Position numbers and translations under genes: made by a program. 64,000 bases of DNA from Pseudonocardia oceani (GTDB lineage Bacteria; Actinomycetota; Actinomycetes; Mycobacteriales; Pseudonocardiaceae), in assembly GCF_019263585.2 (NCBI RefSeq), contig NZ_JADQDF010000001.1, positions 2,604,001 to 2,668,000 of the forward strand, in the 5' to 3' direction. The notes beneath the pieces were generated by a model. The model saw only the letters and a list, made by a program, of their open reading frames with translations, was not told the origin of the DNA and did not search any database. This document shows, piece after piece, positions 9,342 through 19,847 of this stretch. Every line of letters begins with the position of its first letter. Positions within the stretch are counted from its first letter, which is position 1.

Positions 9342-10607
9342 TCAGTCCGCCGTCGGCACGCCGATCTCCCCGCGCACCGCGCGCAGCGCGATGTCGGTGC
9401 GGTGGTGCGAGCCGGCCAGGTGCACGCCCTCGAGGCGGCGGTAGGCGTCGTCGCGGGCGGCGGCGAGGTCGGCGCCGGTGCCCACGACCGACAGCACGCG
9501 CCCGCCCGAGGACACGACCGCGCCGTCGTCGCGGCGGCGGGTGCCCGCGTGCAGGACGCCGTCGGCGTCGGCGCCGGTGATCGGGTCGCCCAGGCGCGGC
9601 GTCCCGGGGTAGCCCTCGGCCGCCACGACGACGGTGACCGCGGCGCCCTCGGCCCACTCCAGCGGCGCCACGTCGGCGAGGCCGCCGGTCGCGGTGGCGT
9701 GCAGCAGCCCGGCGAGCGGGGTGCGCAGCAGCGCCAGCACGGCCTGGGTCTCCGGGTCGCCGAAGCGGCAGTTGAACTCGATCACCGACGGACCCTGCGA
9801 GGTGAGCGCGAGACCGGCGTAGAGCAGGCCGGTGAACGGGGTGCCGCGTGCCACCATCTCCCGCGCGACCGGCGCCACGACCGCCTCCACCAGCTCGTCG
9901 GCGAGGTCCGGGGAGGCCCACGGCAGCGGCGCGTAGGCGCCCATCCCGCCGGTGTTGGGGCCGGTGTCGTCGTCGCCGACGCGCTTGAAGTCCTGCGCGG
10001 GCAGCAGCGGCACGACCACCTCGCCGTCGACGAGGCAGAACAGCGACGCCTCCGGCCCGTCGAGGAACGCCTCCAGCAGCACCGGGTGCCCACCGTCGAG
10101 CAGCGTCATGGCGTGGGCGCGCGCGAGGTCGCGGTCGGAGGTGACGACGACGCCCTTGCCCGCCGCCAGCCCGTCGTCCTTGACGACGTAGGGCGCGGTG
10201 AACCGGTCGAGGGCGGCGTCGAGGTGCGCGGGGTTGTCAACGATCTCGCATCCCGCGGTCGCCACCCCGGCCGCGGCCATGACGTCCTTGGCGAACGCCT
10301 TGGAGCCCTCGATCCGCGCGGCGTCGGCGCCCGGGCCGAAGCACGGGATCCCCGCGGCGCGCACGGCGTCGGCGACGCCCGCGACGAGCGGCACCTCCGG
10401 CCCGATCACGACCAGGTCGGCCCGCCACTCGCCGGCCAGCGCCGTGACCGCGGCGGGGTCGAGGACGTCGATCCCCCGCTGCTCGGCGACCGACGCCGTT
10501 CCCGCGTTGCCCGGGGCGCAGGCGAGCGCCGTCACCCCGGGATCCTGCGCGAGGGCGAGGAGGATGGCGTGCTCTCGAGCACCGGACCCGACGACCAGGA
10601 CGCGCAC
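9342..10607 (-). CDS. purD: Phosphoribosylamine-glycine ligase
   Basis: PurD makes GAR from phosphoribosylamine, glycine and ATP, the second step of purine synthesis. From the GTG at 10607 the protein is 421 residues and opens [17 protein letters not shown]-grasp features follow: [15 protein letters not shown], then [10 protein letters not shown], then [13 protein letters not shown] much longer open frame upstream has no family resemblance and is discarded. It is split from purB-purC by five genes, a common arrangement in actinobacteria. Confidence 0.96.
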   Translation of the reverse strand: MRVLVVGSGAREHAILLALAQDPGVTALACAPGNAGTASVAEQRGIDVLDPAAVTALAGEWRADLVVIGPEVPLVAGVADAVRAAGIPCFGPGADAARIEGSKAFAKDVMAAAGVATAGCEIVDNPAHLDAALDRFTAPYVVKDDGLAAGKGVVVTSDRDLARAHAMTLLDGGHPVLLEAFLDGPEASLFCLVDGEVVVPLLPAQDFKRVGDDDTGPNTGGMGAYAPLPWASPDLADELVEAVVAPVAREMVARGTPFTGLLYAGLALTSQGPSVIEFNCRFGDPETQAVLALLRTPLAGLLHATATGGLADVAPLEWAEGAAVTVVVAAEGYPGTPRLGDPITGADADGVLHAGTRRRDDGAVVSSGGRVLSVVGTGADLAAARDDAYRRLEGVHLAGSHHRTDIALRAVRGEIGVPTAD

Positions 10608-10772
10608 GGTCGGGAAGCCTAGAGCGGCGCCCTCGGCGGCTCGTCGGCGCACCCGTCGTTCAGCGTCCCGACGCGGACCGGCCTCCCCGCCGTGACCCCA
10701 CCGTCGCCGGGAGGGGACAGTGTTCGCCGTAGTCGATCCGACCCCGCCGTCTCCACCTGCGAGGACCTCCCC

Positions 10773-11852
10773 ATGACCGCACCGACCGCCGTCGCCCCGG
10801 CGACCGGCCCCTCCCCCGCCCCCGCCGGGCAGACCGGGGGCGAGGCCGCGCAGGTCGTCGTCATCGGGCACCGCGGCGCGGCGGGCTACCGCCCCGAGCA
10901 CACGCTCGCCTCCTACGAGCTCGCCGCCCGGATGGGCGCCGACTTCATGGAGCCCGACCTCGTCAGCACCGCCGACGGCGTGCTGGTGGCCCGGCACGAG
11001 TCGCAGATCGGGACCACCACCGACGTCGCCGCGCACCCGGAGTTCGCCGACCGCCGCACCACGAAGACGATCGACGGGTACGTCCACACAGGCTGGTTCA
11101 CCGAGGACTTCACCCTCGCCGAGCTGCGGACGCTGCGCGCCACCGAGCGGATCCCGGAGATCCGCCAGGAGAACACGATCTACGACCGGCGCTTCGAGAT
11201 CCCGACCTTCGACGAGATCCTGGAGCTGCGCGCGCGGCTGTCCTCCGAGCTCGGGCGCGAGATCGGCGTCTACCCCGAGACCAAGCACCCCACCTACTTC
11301 GCGGGCCTGGGTCTGGCGCTGGAGGCCCCGCTCGTCGCGGCCCTGGAGGGGGCCGGGCTGAACCGGGCCGACGCACCGGTGTTCGTCCAGTCGTTCGAGA
11401 CGGCGAACCTGCGTGCCCTGGACCGGGTGCTCGCGGTGCCGCTGATCGCCCTGATCGACGACGAGGGCGCGCCCGCCGACCTCGCCGCCGCCGGCGACAC
11501 CCGCACCTACCTCGACCTGCTGACGCCCGAGGCGCTGGCCGACATCGCGACCTTCGCCGACGGCATCGGCCCGTACAAGGACCTCGTGATCGCCCGCAAC
11601 GCCGACGGGACGCTGGGGTCGACGACCTCGCTGGTCGCCGACGCGCACGCCGCCGGCCTGCTCGTGCACCCGTACACGTTCCGCAACGAGAACCAGTTCC
11701 TGCCCGTGGGCCTGCGCACGGCGGGCGGGCCCACCGACTACGGCGACGCGTTCGCCGAGTACGCCGCGTTCTACGCCACCGGGATCGACGGCGTCTTCGC
11801 CGACAACCCCGACACCGCCGTCGCGGCGCGCGCCCTGCACCGGGCGGCGTAG
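10773..11852 (+). CDS. Glycerophosphodiester phosphodiesterase, GlpQ type
   Basis: The enzyme hydrolyses glycerophosphodiesters to glycerol-3-phosphate and an alcohol. The catalytic block is [15 protein letters not shown], followed by the metal ligands in [19 protein letters not shown]; the end carries GVFADNPD. It is 359 residues from the ATG, which has a gagga site upstream. The N-terminal 30 residues are Ala/Pro-rich and lack a clear signal peptide, so secretion is uncertain. It is divergent from purD. Confidence 0.92.
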   Translation: MTAPTAVAPATGPSPAPAGQTGGEAAQVVVIGHRGAAGYRPEHTLASYELAARMGADFMEPDLVSTADGVLVARHESQIGTTTDVAAHPEFADRRTTKTIDGYVHTGWFTEDFTLAELRTLRATERIPEIRQENTIYDRRFEIPTFDEILELRARLSSELGREIGVYPETKHPTYFAGLGLALEAPLVAALEGAGLNRADAPVFVQSFETANLRALDRVLAVPLIALIDDEGAPADLAAAGDTRTYLDLLTPEALADIATFADGIGPYKDLVIARNADGTLGSTTSLVADAHAAGLLVHPYTFRNENQFLPVGLRTAGGPTDYGDAFAEYAAFYATGIDGVFADNPDTAVAARALHRAA

Positions 11853-11859
11853 CGGGGGC

Positions 11860-12041
11860 TCAGACGATCCGCTCGTCGACGTAGCACCAGCTCCACGCCT
11901 CGCCCGGCTCGAAGGACCGGACGACGGCGTGGTCGCTCTCGTGGGCGTGCGCGGTCGCGTGGCGATGCGGGCTGGAGTCGCAGCAGCTGACGTGCCCGCA
12001 GGTCAGGCAGAGCCGCAGGTGGGCCCAGACGTCGTCGCCGA
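11860..12041 (-). pseudogene. UBP-type zinc-finger protein, 5'-truncated
   Basis: The reading frame ending at 11860 encodes [18 protein letters not shown], then [12 protein letters not shown] and [10 protein letters not shown]. This is the second half of the small bacterial UBP zinc-finger family. The expected N-terminal part with its first Cys pair is missing, and no start codon in frame gives a normal protein. Homology stops within a few bases of where the antiporter fragment begins on the other strand, so both 5' ends went in one deletion. Confidence 0.75.
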
Positions 12042-12290
12042 CCCGGGATCGAGGGCCTGGAGATCGAGCCGGACATCGTCCTGCTCGTCGTGCTGACCCC
12101 GCTGCTGTACTCCGCGGCGCTGGAGTCGTCCTACCTCGGGATCCGGGCCGACCGGCGCCCGATCGGGCTGCTCGCCGTCGGGCTGCCGGCGTTCACGGCG
12201 CTGGCCGTGGGGCTGGTGGCCTGGTGGCTGGTGCCCGAGCTGTCGCTGCCCGCCGCGCTCGTGCTGGGCGCCGTCGTGGCGCCGCCGGAC
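12042..12290 (+). pseudogene. Na+/H+ antiporter (CPA1) fragment, truncated at both ends
   Basis: The frame reads PGIEGLEIEPDIVLLVVL, then PLLYSAALESSYLGIRA and LPAALVLGAVVAPPDA, matching the second to fourth membrane segments of actinobacterial CPA1 antiporters. The first membrane helix is missing at the left junction. At the right the frame runs into the 22-bp repeat exactly after the family motif APPDA, so about four fifths of the gene are gone. UBP zinc-finger genes are often neighbours of such antiporters, which supports one ancestral locus. Confidence 0.78.
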
Positions 12291-12358
12291 GCGAGTTGTC
12301 CCTCCCACCCGGCGAGTTCGCCGATCACGCCCGGCGAGTTCGCCGATCCTGCCCGGGG
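12291..12358. repeat. Second copy of the 22-bp intergenic repeat
   Basis: Two full units (cccggcgagttcgccgatca and a near copy) and two partial units fill the gap between the antiporter fragment and the hydrolase stop codon. They match the array at the left edge of the window. The antiporter frame is cut exactly where the repeat begins. Confidence 0.75.
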
Positions 12359-13282
12359 TCAGGGCGTCAGGAACCCGGCCAGCAGCGCGTTCACGACGTC
12401 CGGGCGCTCCTGGTGCGGGAAGTGCCCCACGCCGTCGAGCACCTCCGACCGGAACGGCCCGGCCGCCCACTCCCCCGACCGGGCCGCCGTCGACGGCAGC
12501 AGGCACGGGTCGAGCGCGCCGTGGACCTGCAGCACCGGCGCGTCGACGGGCCGGGACACGGCGGCCGCGAACCGCCGCCCGTCGCCCCGGAACTGCGAGC
12601 GCAGGGCCCACCGGTAGTACTCCATCGCGCAGTGCACGACGCCCGGCACGCGGATCGCGCTGCGGCACCGCACGGCGGCCTCGGCGAAGTCGTCGGTCGC
12701 CGCCCACCCCGGCCCCGCCCAGCCGCGCAGGATCCGCTCGACGCGCGCCCCGTCGTCGACGCGCAGGGCCCGCTCGGGCCACCGCGGCACCTGGAACGCC
12801 AGCGCGTAGGACGCCGTCGCCCGGCCCTGGCCCCGCAGGTCGCGCACGAACTGGGACCGCACGGCCAGCGGGTGCGGCGCCCCGAGCACCGTCAGCGAGC
12901 GGACGCGGCGGGGCTGGAGCGCAGTCATCGTCCAGGCGATCAGGCCGCCCCAGTCGTGCCCGACGACGTGCGCGCGGGTATCGCCGAGCGCGCCGATCAG
13001 GCCGGCGGCGTCGCCTGCGAGGGTCCAGAGGTCGTAGCCACGGGGCGGCTTGTCGGTGTCGCCGTAGCCGCGCAGGTCGACCGCGACGGCGCGGAACCCG
13101 CCCTCCGCGAGCGCGACGAGCTGGTGGCGCCAGGTCCACCAGAACTCCGGGAACCCGTGCAGCAGTACGACCAGCGGTCCGTCACCGCACTCGACGACGT
13201 GCTGACGGATCCCGTTGGCCGACACCTCGCGGTGCGACCAGGGGCCGGGGACGCGCACCGACGACGGATCGGGCGCGCGCAC
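12359..13282 (-). CDS. Alpha/beta hydrolase, epoxide-hydrolase-like
   Basis: This 307-residue protein has the oxyanion segment HGFPEFWWTW, an Asp nucleophile in VGHDWGG, an acidic residue in VHGALDP and the catalytic His in GVGHFPHQE. An Asp rather than Ser nucleophile with the HGFP motif places it with epoxide hydrolases and haloalkane dehalogenases. Two lid tyrosines would define an epoxide hydrolase, and MEYYRWAL may supply one. The physiological substrate is unknown. Confidence 0.85.
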   Translation of the reverse strand: MRAPDPSSVRVPGPWSHREVSANGIRQHVVECGDGPLVVLLHGFPEFWWTWRHQLVALAEGGFRAVAVDLRGYGDTDKPPRGYDLWTLAGDAAGLIGALGDTRAHVVGHDWGGLIAWTMTALQPRRVRSLTVLGAPHPLAVRSQFVRDLRGQGRATASYALAFQVPRWPERALRVDDGARVERILRGWAGPGWAATDDFAEAAVRCRSAIRVPGVVHCAMEYYRWALRSQFRGDGRRFAAAVSRPVDAPVLQVHGALDPCLLPSTAARSGEWAAGPFRSEVLDGVGHFPHQERPDVVNALLAGFLTP

Positions 13283-13286
13283 GGGG

Positions 13287-13787
13287 TCAGCGGGTGCCGT
13301 GGCCGTTCAGCCGGCCCTGCTGCTCGCCGTGGCCGCGGTTCGACAGCACCTGCGCCGACTCCTTGAGCGAGTTGATCGTGCGCTCCGGCTTGCGGATCTT
13401 GCGCACGCGCAGGTAGCCGAGCAGCCCGAACACGCCGGCGACCAGGATCATGATCCCGAAGACGATCCAGAACGACGCGGAGCGGTTGAGGAACAGCGCG
13501 AGCGTCTCGCCGAGGGCGAAGAACAGGAAGAACAGGCTGAACAGCGCCACGACCAGGGCGACGACGAAGAAGATGCTGCCCTGCAGGCCCTTCTTCACCT
13601 CGGCGGTGACCTCGGAGCGCGCGAGCTCGACCTCGGCGCGGACCAGCGTCGACACCTGGGCGGTGGCCTCGCGGACGAGCGTGCCGATCGACTGTTCCGA
13701 CGCCGGCACTGCCGGCTCCTTCGCGAGCGGGATCGAGGGCAGCACGGGCGGGACCCCCGCGCCGCTGGAGCTGGTCGAGCTGGCCAC
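13287..13787 (-). CDS. Phage-holin-family / DUF1469-like membrane protein
   Basis: This 166-residue protein has an amphipathic N-terminal part (GTLVREATAQVSTLVRAEVELARSE) that resembles the actinobacterial holin superfamily III / DUF1469. It is followed by two membrane helices (about residues 75-105 and 115-135) and a basic tail. The second of two tandem GTG codons is preferred because caggagg lies six bases before it. The family is chromosomal and is not evidence of a prophage. It is 4 bp from the hydrolase stop. Confidence 0.8.
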   Translation of the reverse strand: MASSTSSSGAGVPPVLPSIPLAKEPAVPASEQSIGTLVREATAQVSTLVRAEVELARSEVTAEVKKGLQGSIFFVVALVVALFSLFFLFFALGETLALFLNRSASFWIVFGIMILVAGVFGLLGYLRVRKIRKPERTINSLKESAQVLSNRGHGEQQGRLNGHGTR

Positions 13788-13905
13788 CACTGTCCTCCTG
13801 TGCGTGCCGGGAGCATCTCTCGATGATCGGGACGCCATCCTTCCACGCGGTCGGCGCGGATGCCCGGCCAGGCGCGCGGGGTCCCCTCGTCGTGTACCGC
13901 GCCGT

Positions 13906-14313
13906 TCAGTCCTCCGGACGGCCGCGGAGCCGCTTGATCCGGCCCCGGCGCGTCTTCTCGTCCATCCGGCGGCGCTTCGCCCCCTTCGACGGCTTCGTCG
14001 GCCGCCGGGCGGGCGGGTCGGCCGCGGTGGCTCCGCGCAGCGTCGCGGCCAGCCGCTCGCGGGCCGCCTCGCGGTTGCGCAGCTGGCTGCGGTGCTCGGA
14101 GGCGACGACCGTCAGCACCCCGTCGACGAGCCGCCCGGCCAGCCGCTCCAGCGCGCGGGAGCGCAGGTCGTCGGGCACCGACGGCGAACGCGCCAGGTCG
14201 AAGGACAGCTCGACCCGCGAGTCGGTCGTGTTGACGCCCTGCCCGCCGGGGCCGGACGCGCGCGAGAACCGCCAGTGCAGCTCCCTCCCGGGAAGCACCA
14301 GCGGCCCTCGCAC
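13906..14313 (-). CDS. arfB: Alternative ribosome-rescue peptidyl-tRNA hydrolase
   Basis: ArfB releases peptides from ribosomes stalled on mRNAs without a stop codon. The 135-residue protein has the release-factor GGQ motif in SGPGGQGVN at residues 23-25. It ends in the Lys/Arg-rich tail (KGAKRRRMDEKTRRGRIKR) that enters the mRNA channel. It has no codon-recognition domain, as expected for ArfB/YaeJ. It lies 22 bp from the acsA stop, same strand. Confidence 0.93.
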   Translation of the reverse strand: MRGPLVLPGRELHWRFSRASGPGGQGVNTTDSRVELSFDLARSPSVPDDLRSRALERLAGRLVDGVLTVVASEHRSQLRNREAARERLAATLRGATAADPPARRPTKPSKGAKRRRMDEKTRRGRIKRLRGRPED

Positions 14314-14335
14314 GTGCAGGTCGTCGTCGGGCAGT

Positions 14336-16306
<1,971 letters not shown>

Positions 16307-16430
16307 CCGTACCCTCCTGGTCGTCATCCGCCGGGCGACGTCGCCCGGCACGTGATTCTCCCGGGCGACGCTATCGGGCCGTCCCGGGCAGCGCACCGGC
16401 TGTCCGGCCAGTACTCCCCCTACTGGCAGC

Positions 16431-17183
16431 ATGGTTCGGGTGAACGCCCCGGATCCGCTCGCGCCGCTGACCGAGCTCCCCGGCGTCGCCGAGGCGGTGG
16501 CGAGGGCGCGCGACGCGGTCGTGGCGGTGCACAACCACCCGGCCAACGGGCGGCAGGGCTGGCCCGCCGGCGCCGCCGAGGCGGGCATCCGGGCCGCCCG
16601 CGCGTCGGCCGCGCTCGACGGCGCGCCGCTCGACTCCCCCGACACCGTCACCGACCCGGTCCTCGCGGGTGCGGTGCGCATCGCCGAGGAGTCGGGACGG
16701 CTCCTGGGCGCGTGGCGGACCTCGCCCTCGCAGGCGCTGGCCCGCCTGCACGTGCTGGCGGCGGCCGACCTGGTCCCCGCCGACCGCCACGACGCCGTGC
16801 TCGGCCGCCCGCGCACCGGCGCGGGCGTCTCCGACCGTCTCGCCCTGCTGGCCGGCCTGCTCACCGGCGGCACCCGGGCGCCGGCGCCGGTCCTGGCCGC
16901 CGTCGTGCACGGGGAGCTGCTGGCACTGGCGCCGTTCGGGACGGCGAACGGGGTGGTCGCGCGGGCCGCGTCCCGGCTCACCGCGGTGGCGGCCGGGCTC
17001 GACCCGCGCGGGCTCACCGTGCCCGAGGTGGGCCACCTGCGCCGGGCCGCGGAGTACCGCGCCGCGGCGCAGGGCTTCGCGACGGGCGGCGCCGAGGGCG
17101 TGGGTGCGTGGATCCTGCACTGCTGCGCGCAGTGGGAGGCCGGGGCGCGCGAGGCGACCGCGATGGCGGACGCGCGGAGCTGA
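16431..17183 (+). CDS. Degenerate Fic-fold-like protein of unknown function
   Basis: This 250-residue, Ala-rich, mostly helical protein contains LAPFGTANGVVARAASRL. That aligns in shape with the Fic motif HPFxxGNGRxxR but lacks the catalytic His and the last Arg of the loop. AMP-transferase activity is therefore unlikely. It is divergent from acsA with about 120 bp between, a conserved neighbourhood in actinobacteria. I would not assign the oxidoreductase label that such genes sometimes carry. Confidence 0.6.
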   Translation: MVRVNAPDPLAPLTELPGVAEAVARARDAVVAVHNHPANGRQGWPAGAAEAGIRAARASAALDGAPLDSPDTVTDPVLAGAVRIAEESGRLLGAWRTSPSQALARLHVLAAADLVPADRHDAVLGRPRTGAGVSDRLALLAGLLTGGTRAPAPVLAAVVHGELLALAPFGTANGVVARAASRLTAVAAGLDPRGLTVPEVGHLRRAAEYRAAAQGFATGGAEGVGAWILHCCAQWEAGAREATAMADARS

Positions 17184-17515
17184 ACCGGGCACCGGGACGC
17201 GGAACGGGCGACGCTCCCCTCCCGGGGAACGCCGCCCGTCCACGCGCGACGGATCGGGATCCAGGCGTGCACTACGTGTCGTGTTGGCGGCCTCGGCGTC
17301 CGGCGTCCCGGTACGCAGGCCCACGACGACATGCCTCCCGCGGCGTGCTGTGCGTGGAGTGCCCGTTCCTTCGCGCACGGAGCCCGGGTCGGGAGGACGG
17401 GTGCTTCTCTGCCGCACCGCCCCTGGCCTTCCCGGAGTCCGTGCGTCCTGTCTATCCGGTGACGCCCGTCACGGGCAAGGGCCACCGGCAGGTGCACCGG
17501 TTCAGTGCCCGGACC
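17184..17515. other. Gene-free stretch
   Basis: There is no convincing coding frame, tRNA or repeat. A GTG frame from 17267 with several Cys codons is open, but codon choice and context give no support. A short palindrome, ccgtgacgggcgtcac on the minus strand (17461-17476), may serve as a terminator between the two convergent genes. Confidence 0.4.
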
Positions 17516-18331
17516 TCACCCGCGGCGGTGCCGGAACCCGTACCATCCGGCGCCCGCGAGCGCCGCCACCCCGACCCCGCCGAGCGCCGCGACCACCGGG
17601 ACCGGCGGGCGGAACCGCACCCCGAGCGCCACCGGGGCGCTGAACGTCAGGATCGGCCAGCCGCGCTCCAGCGCCTCCCGGCGCAGCGCCTTGTCCGGGT
17701 TGACGACCGTCGGGTGGCCGACGGCCTCGAGCAGCGGCAGGTCGGTGATGGAGTCGGAGTAGGCGCGGCAGTCGGCGAGGTCGTAGCCGCGGGCCAGGGC
17801 GATGTCGCGGGCGGCGTGGGCCTTCTCCTCGCCGTAGCAGTAGTACTCGATCTCCCCGGTGTACCGGCCGTCGACGACGCCCATGCGCGTGGCCAGGCAG
17901 CGGTCGGCGCCGACCAGCACCGCGATCGGCTCGACGACCTCCTGCCCCGACGCCGACAGCACCACGACCTCCTCCCCCGCGGCACGGTGCTCGGCGATCA
18001 GCGAGGTGGCCTCGGCGTACACGAGCGGCTCGACGATCTCGTGCAGCGTCTCCGCGACGATCGCGCTGACCTGCGCGACCTCCCAGCCCGTGCACAGCGC
18101 CGTGATCCGGCGGCGCAGCGACTCCATCGTGGTCGCGTCCGCTCCGGACAGGACGAGCAGCAGCTGGGCGTAGCCGCTGCGCAGCACGGCCTGCCGGCTG
18201 ATCAGTCCCTGGCGGCGGAACGGGCGGCTGAACGCGAGCGCGCTCGATCCCGCGATGATCGTCTTGTCGAGGTCGAAGAAGGCCGCCGCCGTGGGGCGTT
18301 CCGGCAGGGGTGTCGACGGCGCGGCTGGCAC
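17516..18331 (-). CDS. HAD-superfamily subfamily IB hydrolase
   Basis: This phosphoserine-phosphatase-like protein has HAD motif I in FFDLDKTI, motif II in VVLSASGQEV, motif III around DKALRREALERGW, and motif IV in YSDSITDLPLLE. A hydrophobic C-terminal segment (VPVVAALGGVGVAALAGAGWYGF) suggests a membrane tail. No ATG is available near the expected N terminus; the GTG at 18331 gives 271 residues. It is divergent from the 6C RNA and ssd, the same order as in Mycobacterium (Rv3661 / Rv3660c). Confidence 0.87.
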   Translation of the reverse strand: MPAAPSTPLPERPTAAAFFDLDKTIIAGSSALAFSRPFRRQGLISRQAVLRSGYAQLLLVLSGADATTMESLRRRITALCTGWEVAQVSAIVAETLHEIVEPLVYAEATSLIAEHRAAGEEVVVLSASGQEVVEPIAVLVGADRCLATRMGVVDGRYTGEIEYYCYGEEKAHAARDIALARGYDLADCRAYSDSITDLPLLEAVGHPTVVNPDKALRREALERGWPILTFSAPVALGVRFRPPVPVVAALGGVGVAALAGAGWYGFRHRRG

Positions 18332-18455
18332 GTCGAGCGAGCTTGCCAGACGGCGCAGGACCGCAGGTGGCGCGGGGGGCCGGGCACGCGCGAAGTCGGC
18401 GCAGATGCTCCGTCCAGGGGTGCGCGGACGGCCCCGTGTCGGGCTACAGTTGTGG

Positions 18456-18546
18456 TGTCCGGACTCGTCCGGGCGAGGTTCAGCTCGACCCCCCGGAGCT
18501 GAACCGACGACGGCCCCCGCCAACCCCCCTGGCGGGGGTCGTCCCG
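18456..18546 (+). ncRNA. 6C small RNA
   Basis: Two adjacent hairpins each present exactly six cytosines in the loop. Hairpin 1 has perfect 10-bp arms (18477-18486 / 18496-18505) with C6 at 18489-18494. Hairpin 2 has 14-bp arms with one G-U pair (18509-18522 / 18530-18543) and C6 at 18524-18529. This is the defining structure of the actinobacterial 6C RNA family. The position between the HAD-IB gene and ssd also matches the mycobacterial 6C locus. A tacagt at 18445-18450 is a plausible -10; the exact ends are estimated. Confidence 0.9.
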
Positions 18547-18728
18547 TGTCGGGCGCACCCCGCCCCATCTTCCCGCACGCCCCCGGCGGCAGCCGCCCGT
18601 CGCACCCCGGTTGTCCACATCGGCCGGTCTCCGTCCACAGCGGAACGACTCGTCGGTCCGGCGGCCCGGTCCCGGGTCACCCTGGACCGCGTCCCCGCAC
18701 CGGGCGGGGCGCGAACGGGGAGGCCGCG

Positions 18729-19847
18729 ATGCACCGATCGCAGCAGGGACAGGCGCAGCGGGGGACGGCACGGCGGGGGCTCGTGATGGTGTCCGATCCC
18801 GACCTGCTCGACGCGGTGCTGCGCCTGGCCGCCGCCGCGGGCTGCGAGCTCGAGCGCGCGGTCGACGCCACCGCGGCGCGCCGGCAGTGGGCCGGGGCGC
18901 CAGTGGTGCTGCTCGACGCCGCCGGAGCGCAGCAGTGCGCCCGTCACGGCCTGCCGCGGCGGGGACGGGTCGTCGTCGCCGTGCGGGGCGAGCCGCCGCC
19001 CGCGGTGTGGCAGCAGGCCGTCGCGATCGGGGCGGAGCACGTCGTGTCGCTGCCCGAGGCCGAGCCCTGGCTGGTCGCGGCGCTGTCGGAGGCCACGGAG
19101 GAGCCGCGCGGGCGCGGTCCTGTCGTCGGGGTCGTCGGCGGGCGCGGCGGGGCGGGGGCGTCGGTCCTGGCCGCCGCCGTCGCGGTGGCGGCCGTGCGGG
19201 CCGGGCGGCGGGCCCTGCTCGTCGACTGCGACCCGCTCGGGGGCGGCCTCGACCTCGTCCTCGGTGCCGAGGACCTCGACGGGCTGCGCTGGCCCGGCGT
19301 CGGGGTGGCGGGCGGGCGCGTCCCGGCCGACGCTCTGCACGCGGCGCTGCCCGCTCCCCCGGTCGCGGGCCGCGGCGGGGGCGAGCTCGCCCTGCTCTCC
19401 TGCGACCGCGCGGCGGGCGGGCCGGGCGCCGCCGCGGTCGCGGCGGTGATCGACGCCGGGCGCCGCGCGGGCGAGACGGTGGTCTGCGACCTGCCCCGCC
19501 ACGGCACCGACGCCGCGGCCGCCGCGCTGGGCGCCACCGACCTGGTGGTGCTCGTGGTACCGGCCGACGTGCGGTCCTGCGCCGCGGCGGCGCGGGTCGT
19601 CGCGGTGCTGGCCGAGCACGGGGCGGTGCCGCGCCTGGTCGTGCGCGGCCCGGCGCCCGGTGGCGTCGACGCCGCCGAGGTCGCGCGTGCCCTGGAGCTG
19701 CCGCTGCTGGCCACCATGCGCCCCGAGCCGGGCCTGGCCCGCGCCCTGGAGCGCGGCGAGGCGCCCGGCCGCGCCCGGGGCCCGCTGGCCGGCGCGGCCC
19801 GCGCGGTGCTGGCCGAGCTGACGCTGGTCACCGGGGGCGGGTCGTGA
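18729..19847 (+). CDS. ssd: Septum-site-determining protein, MinD/CpaE-like ATPase
   Basis: This 372-residue protein has a receiver-like N-terminal region (MVSDPDLLDAVLRLAAAAG) followed by a ParA/MinD ATPase domain. The deviant Walker A is VGGRGGAGASVL, and LLVDCDPLGGGLD is the second nucleotide motif. The start ATG has ggggagg upstream. In Mycobacterium the orthologue is Ssd, linked to division control; as first gene of a tad operon it resembles CpaE, which places pilus machinery. It overlaps tadA by 4 bp. Confidence 0.85.
   Translation: MHRSQQGQAQRGTARRGLVMVSDPDLLDAVLRLAAAAGCELERAVDATAARRQWAGAPVVLLDAAGAQQCARHGLPRRGRVVVAVRGEPPPAVWQQAVAIGAEHVVSLPEAEPWLVAALSEATEEPRGRGPVVGVVGGRGGAGASVLAAAVAVAAVRAGRRALLVDCDPLGGGLDLVLGAEDLDGLRWPGVGVAGGRVPADALHAALPAPPVAGRGGGELALLSCDRAAGGPGAAAVAAVIDAGRRAGETVVCDLPRHGTDAAAAALGATDLVVLVVPADVRSCAAAARVVAVLAEHGAVPRLVVRGPAPGGVDAAEVARALELPLLATMRPEPGLARALERGEAPGRARGPLAGAARAVLAELTLVTGGGS

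Noticed and set aside
9342-11840. A reading of purD as an 832-residue fusion protein
   Set aside because: The upstream 400 codons are antisense to the glycerophosphodiesterase gene and have no likeness to any family; purD starts normally at 10607.
13287-13787. Holin-family gene as sign of a prophage
   Set aside because: DUF1469-like proteins are ordinary chromosomal membrane proteins in actinobacteria, and no other phage genes are near.
17267-17515. Cys-containing small frame starting MHYVSCWRPRR
   Set aside because: No ribosome site, Arg/Pro-rich composition typical of noise, and it runs into the antisense of the HAD gene.
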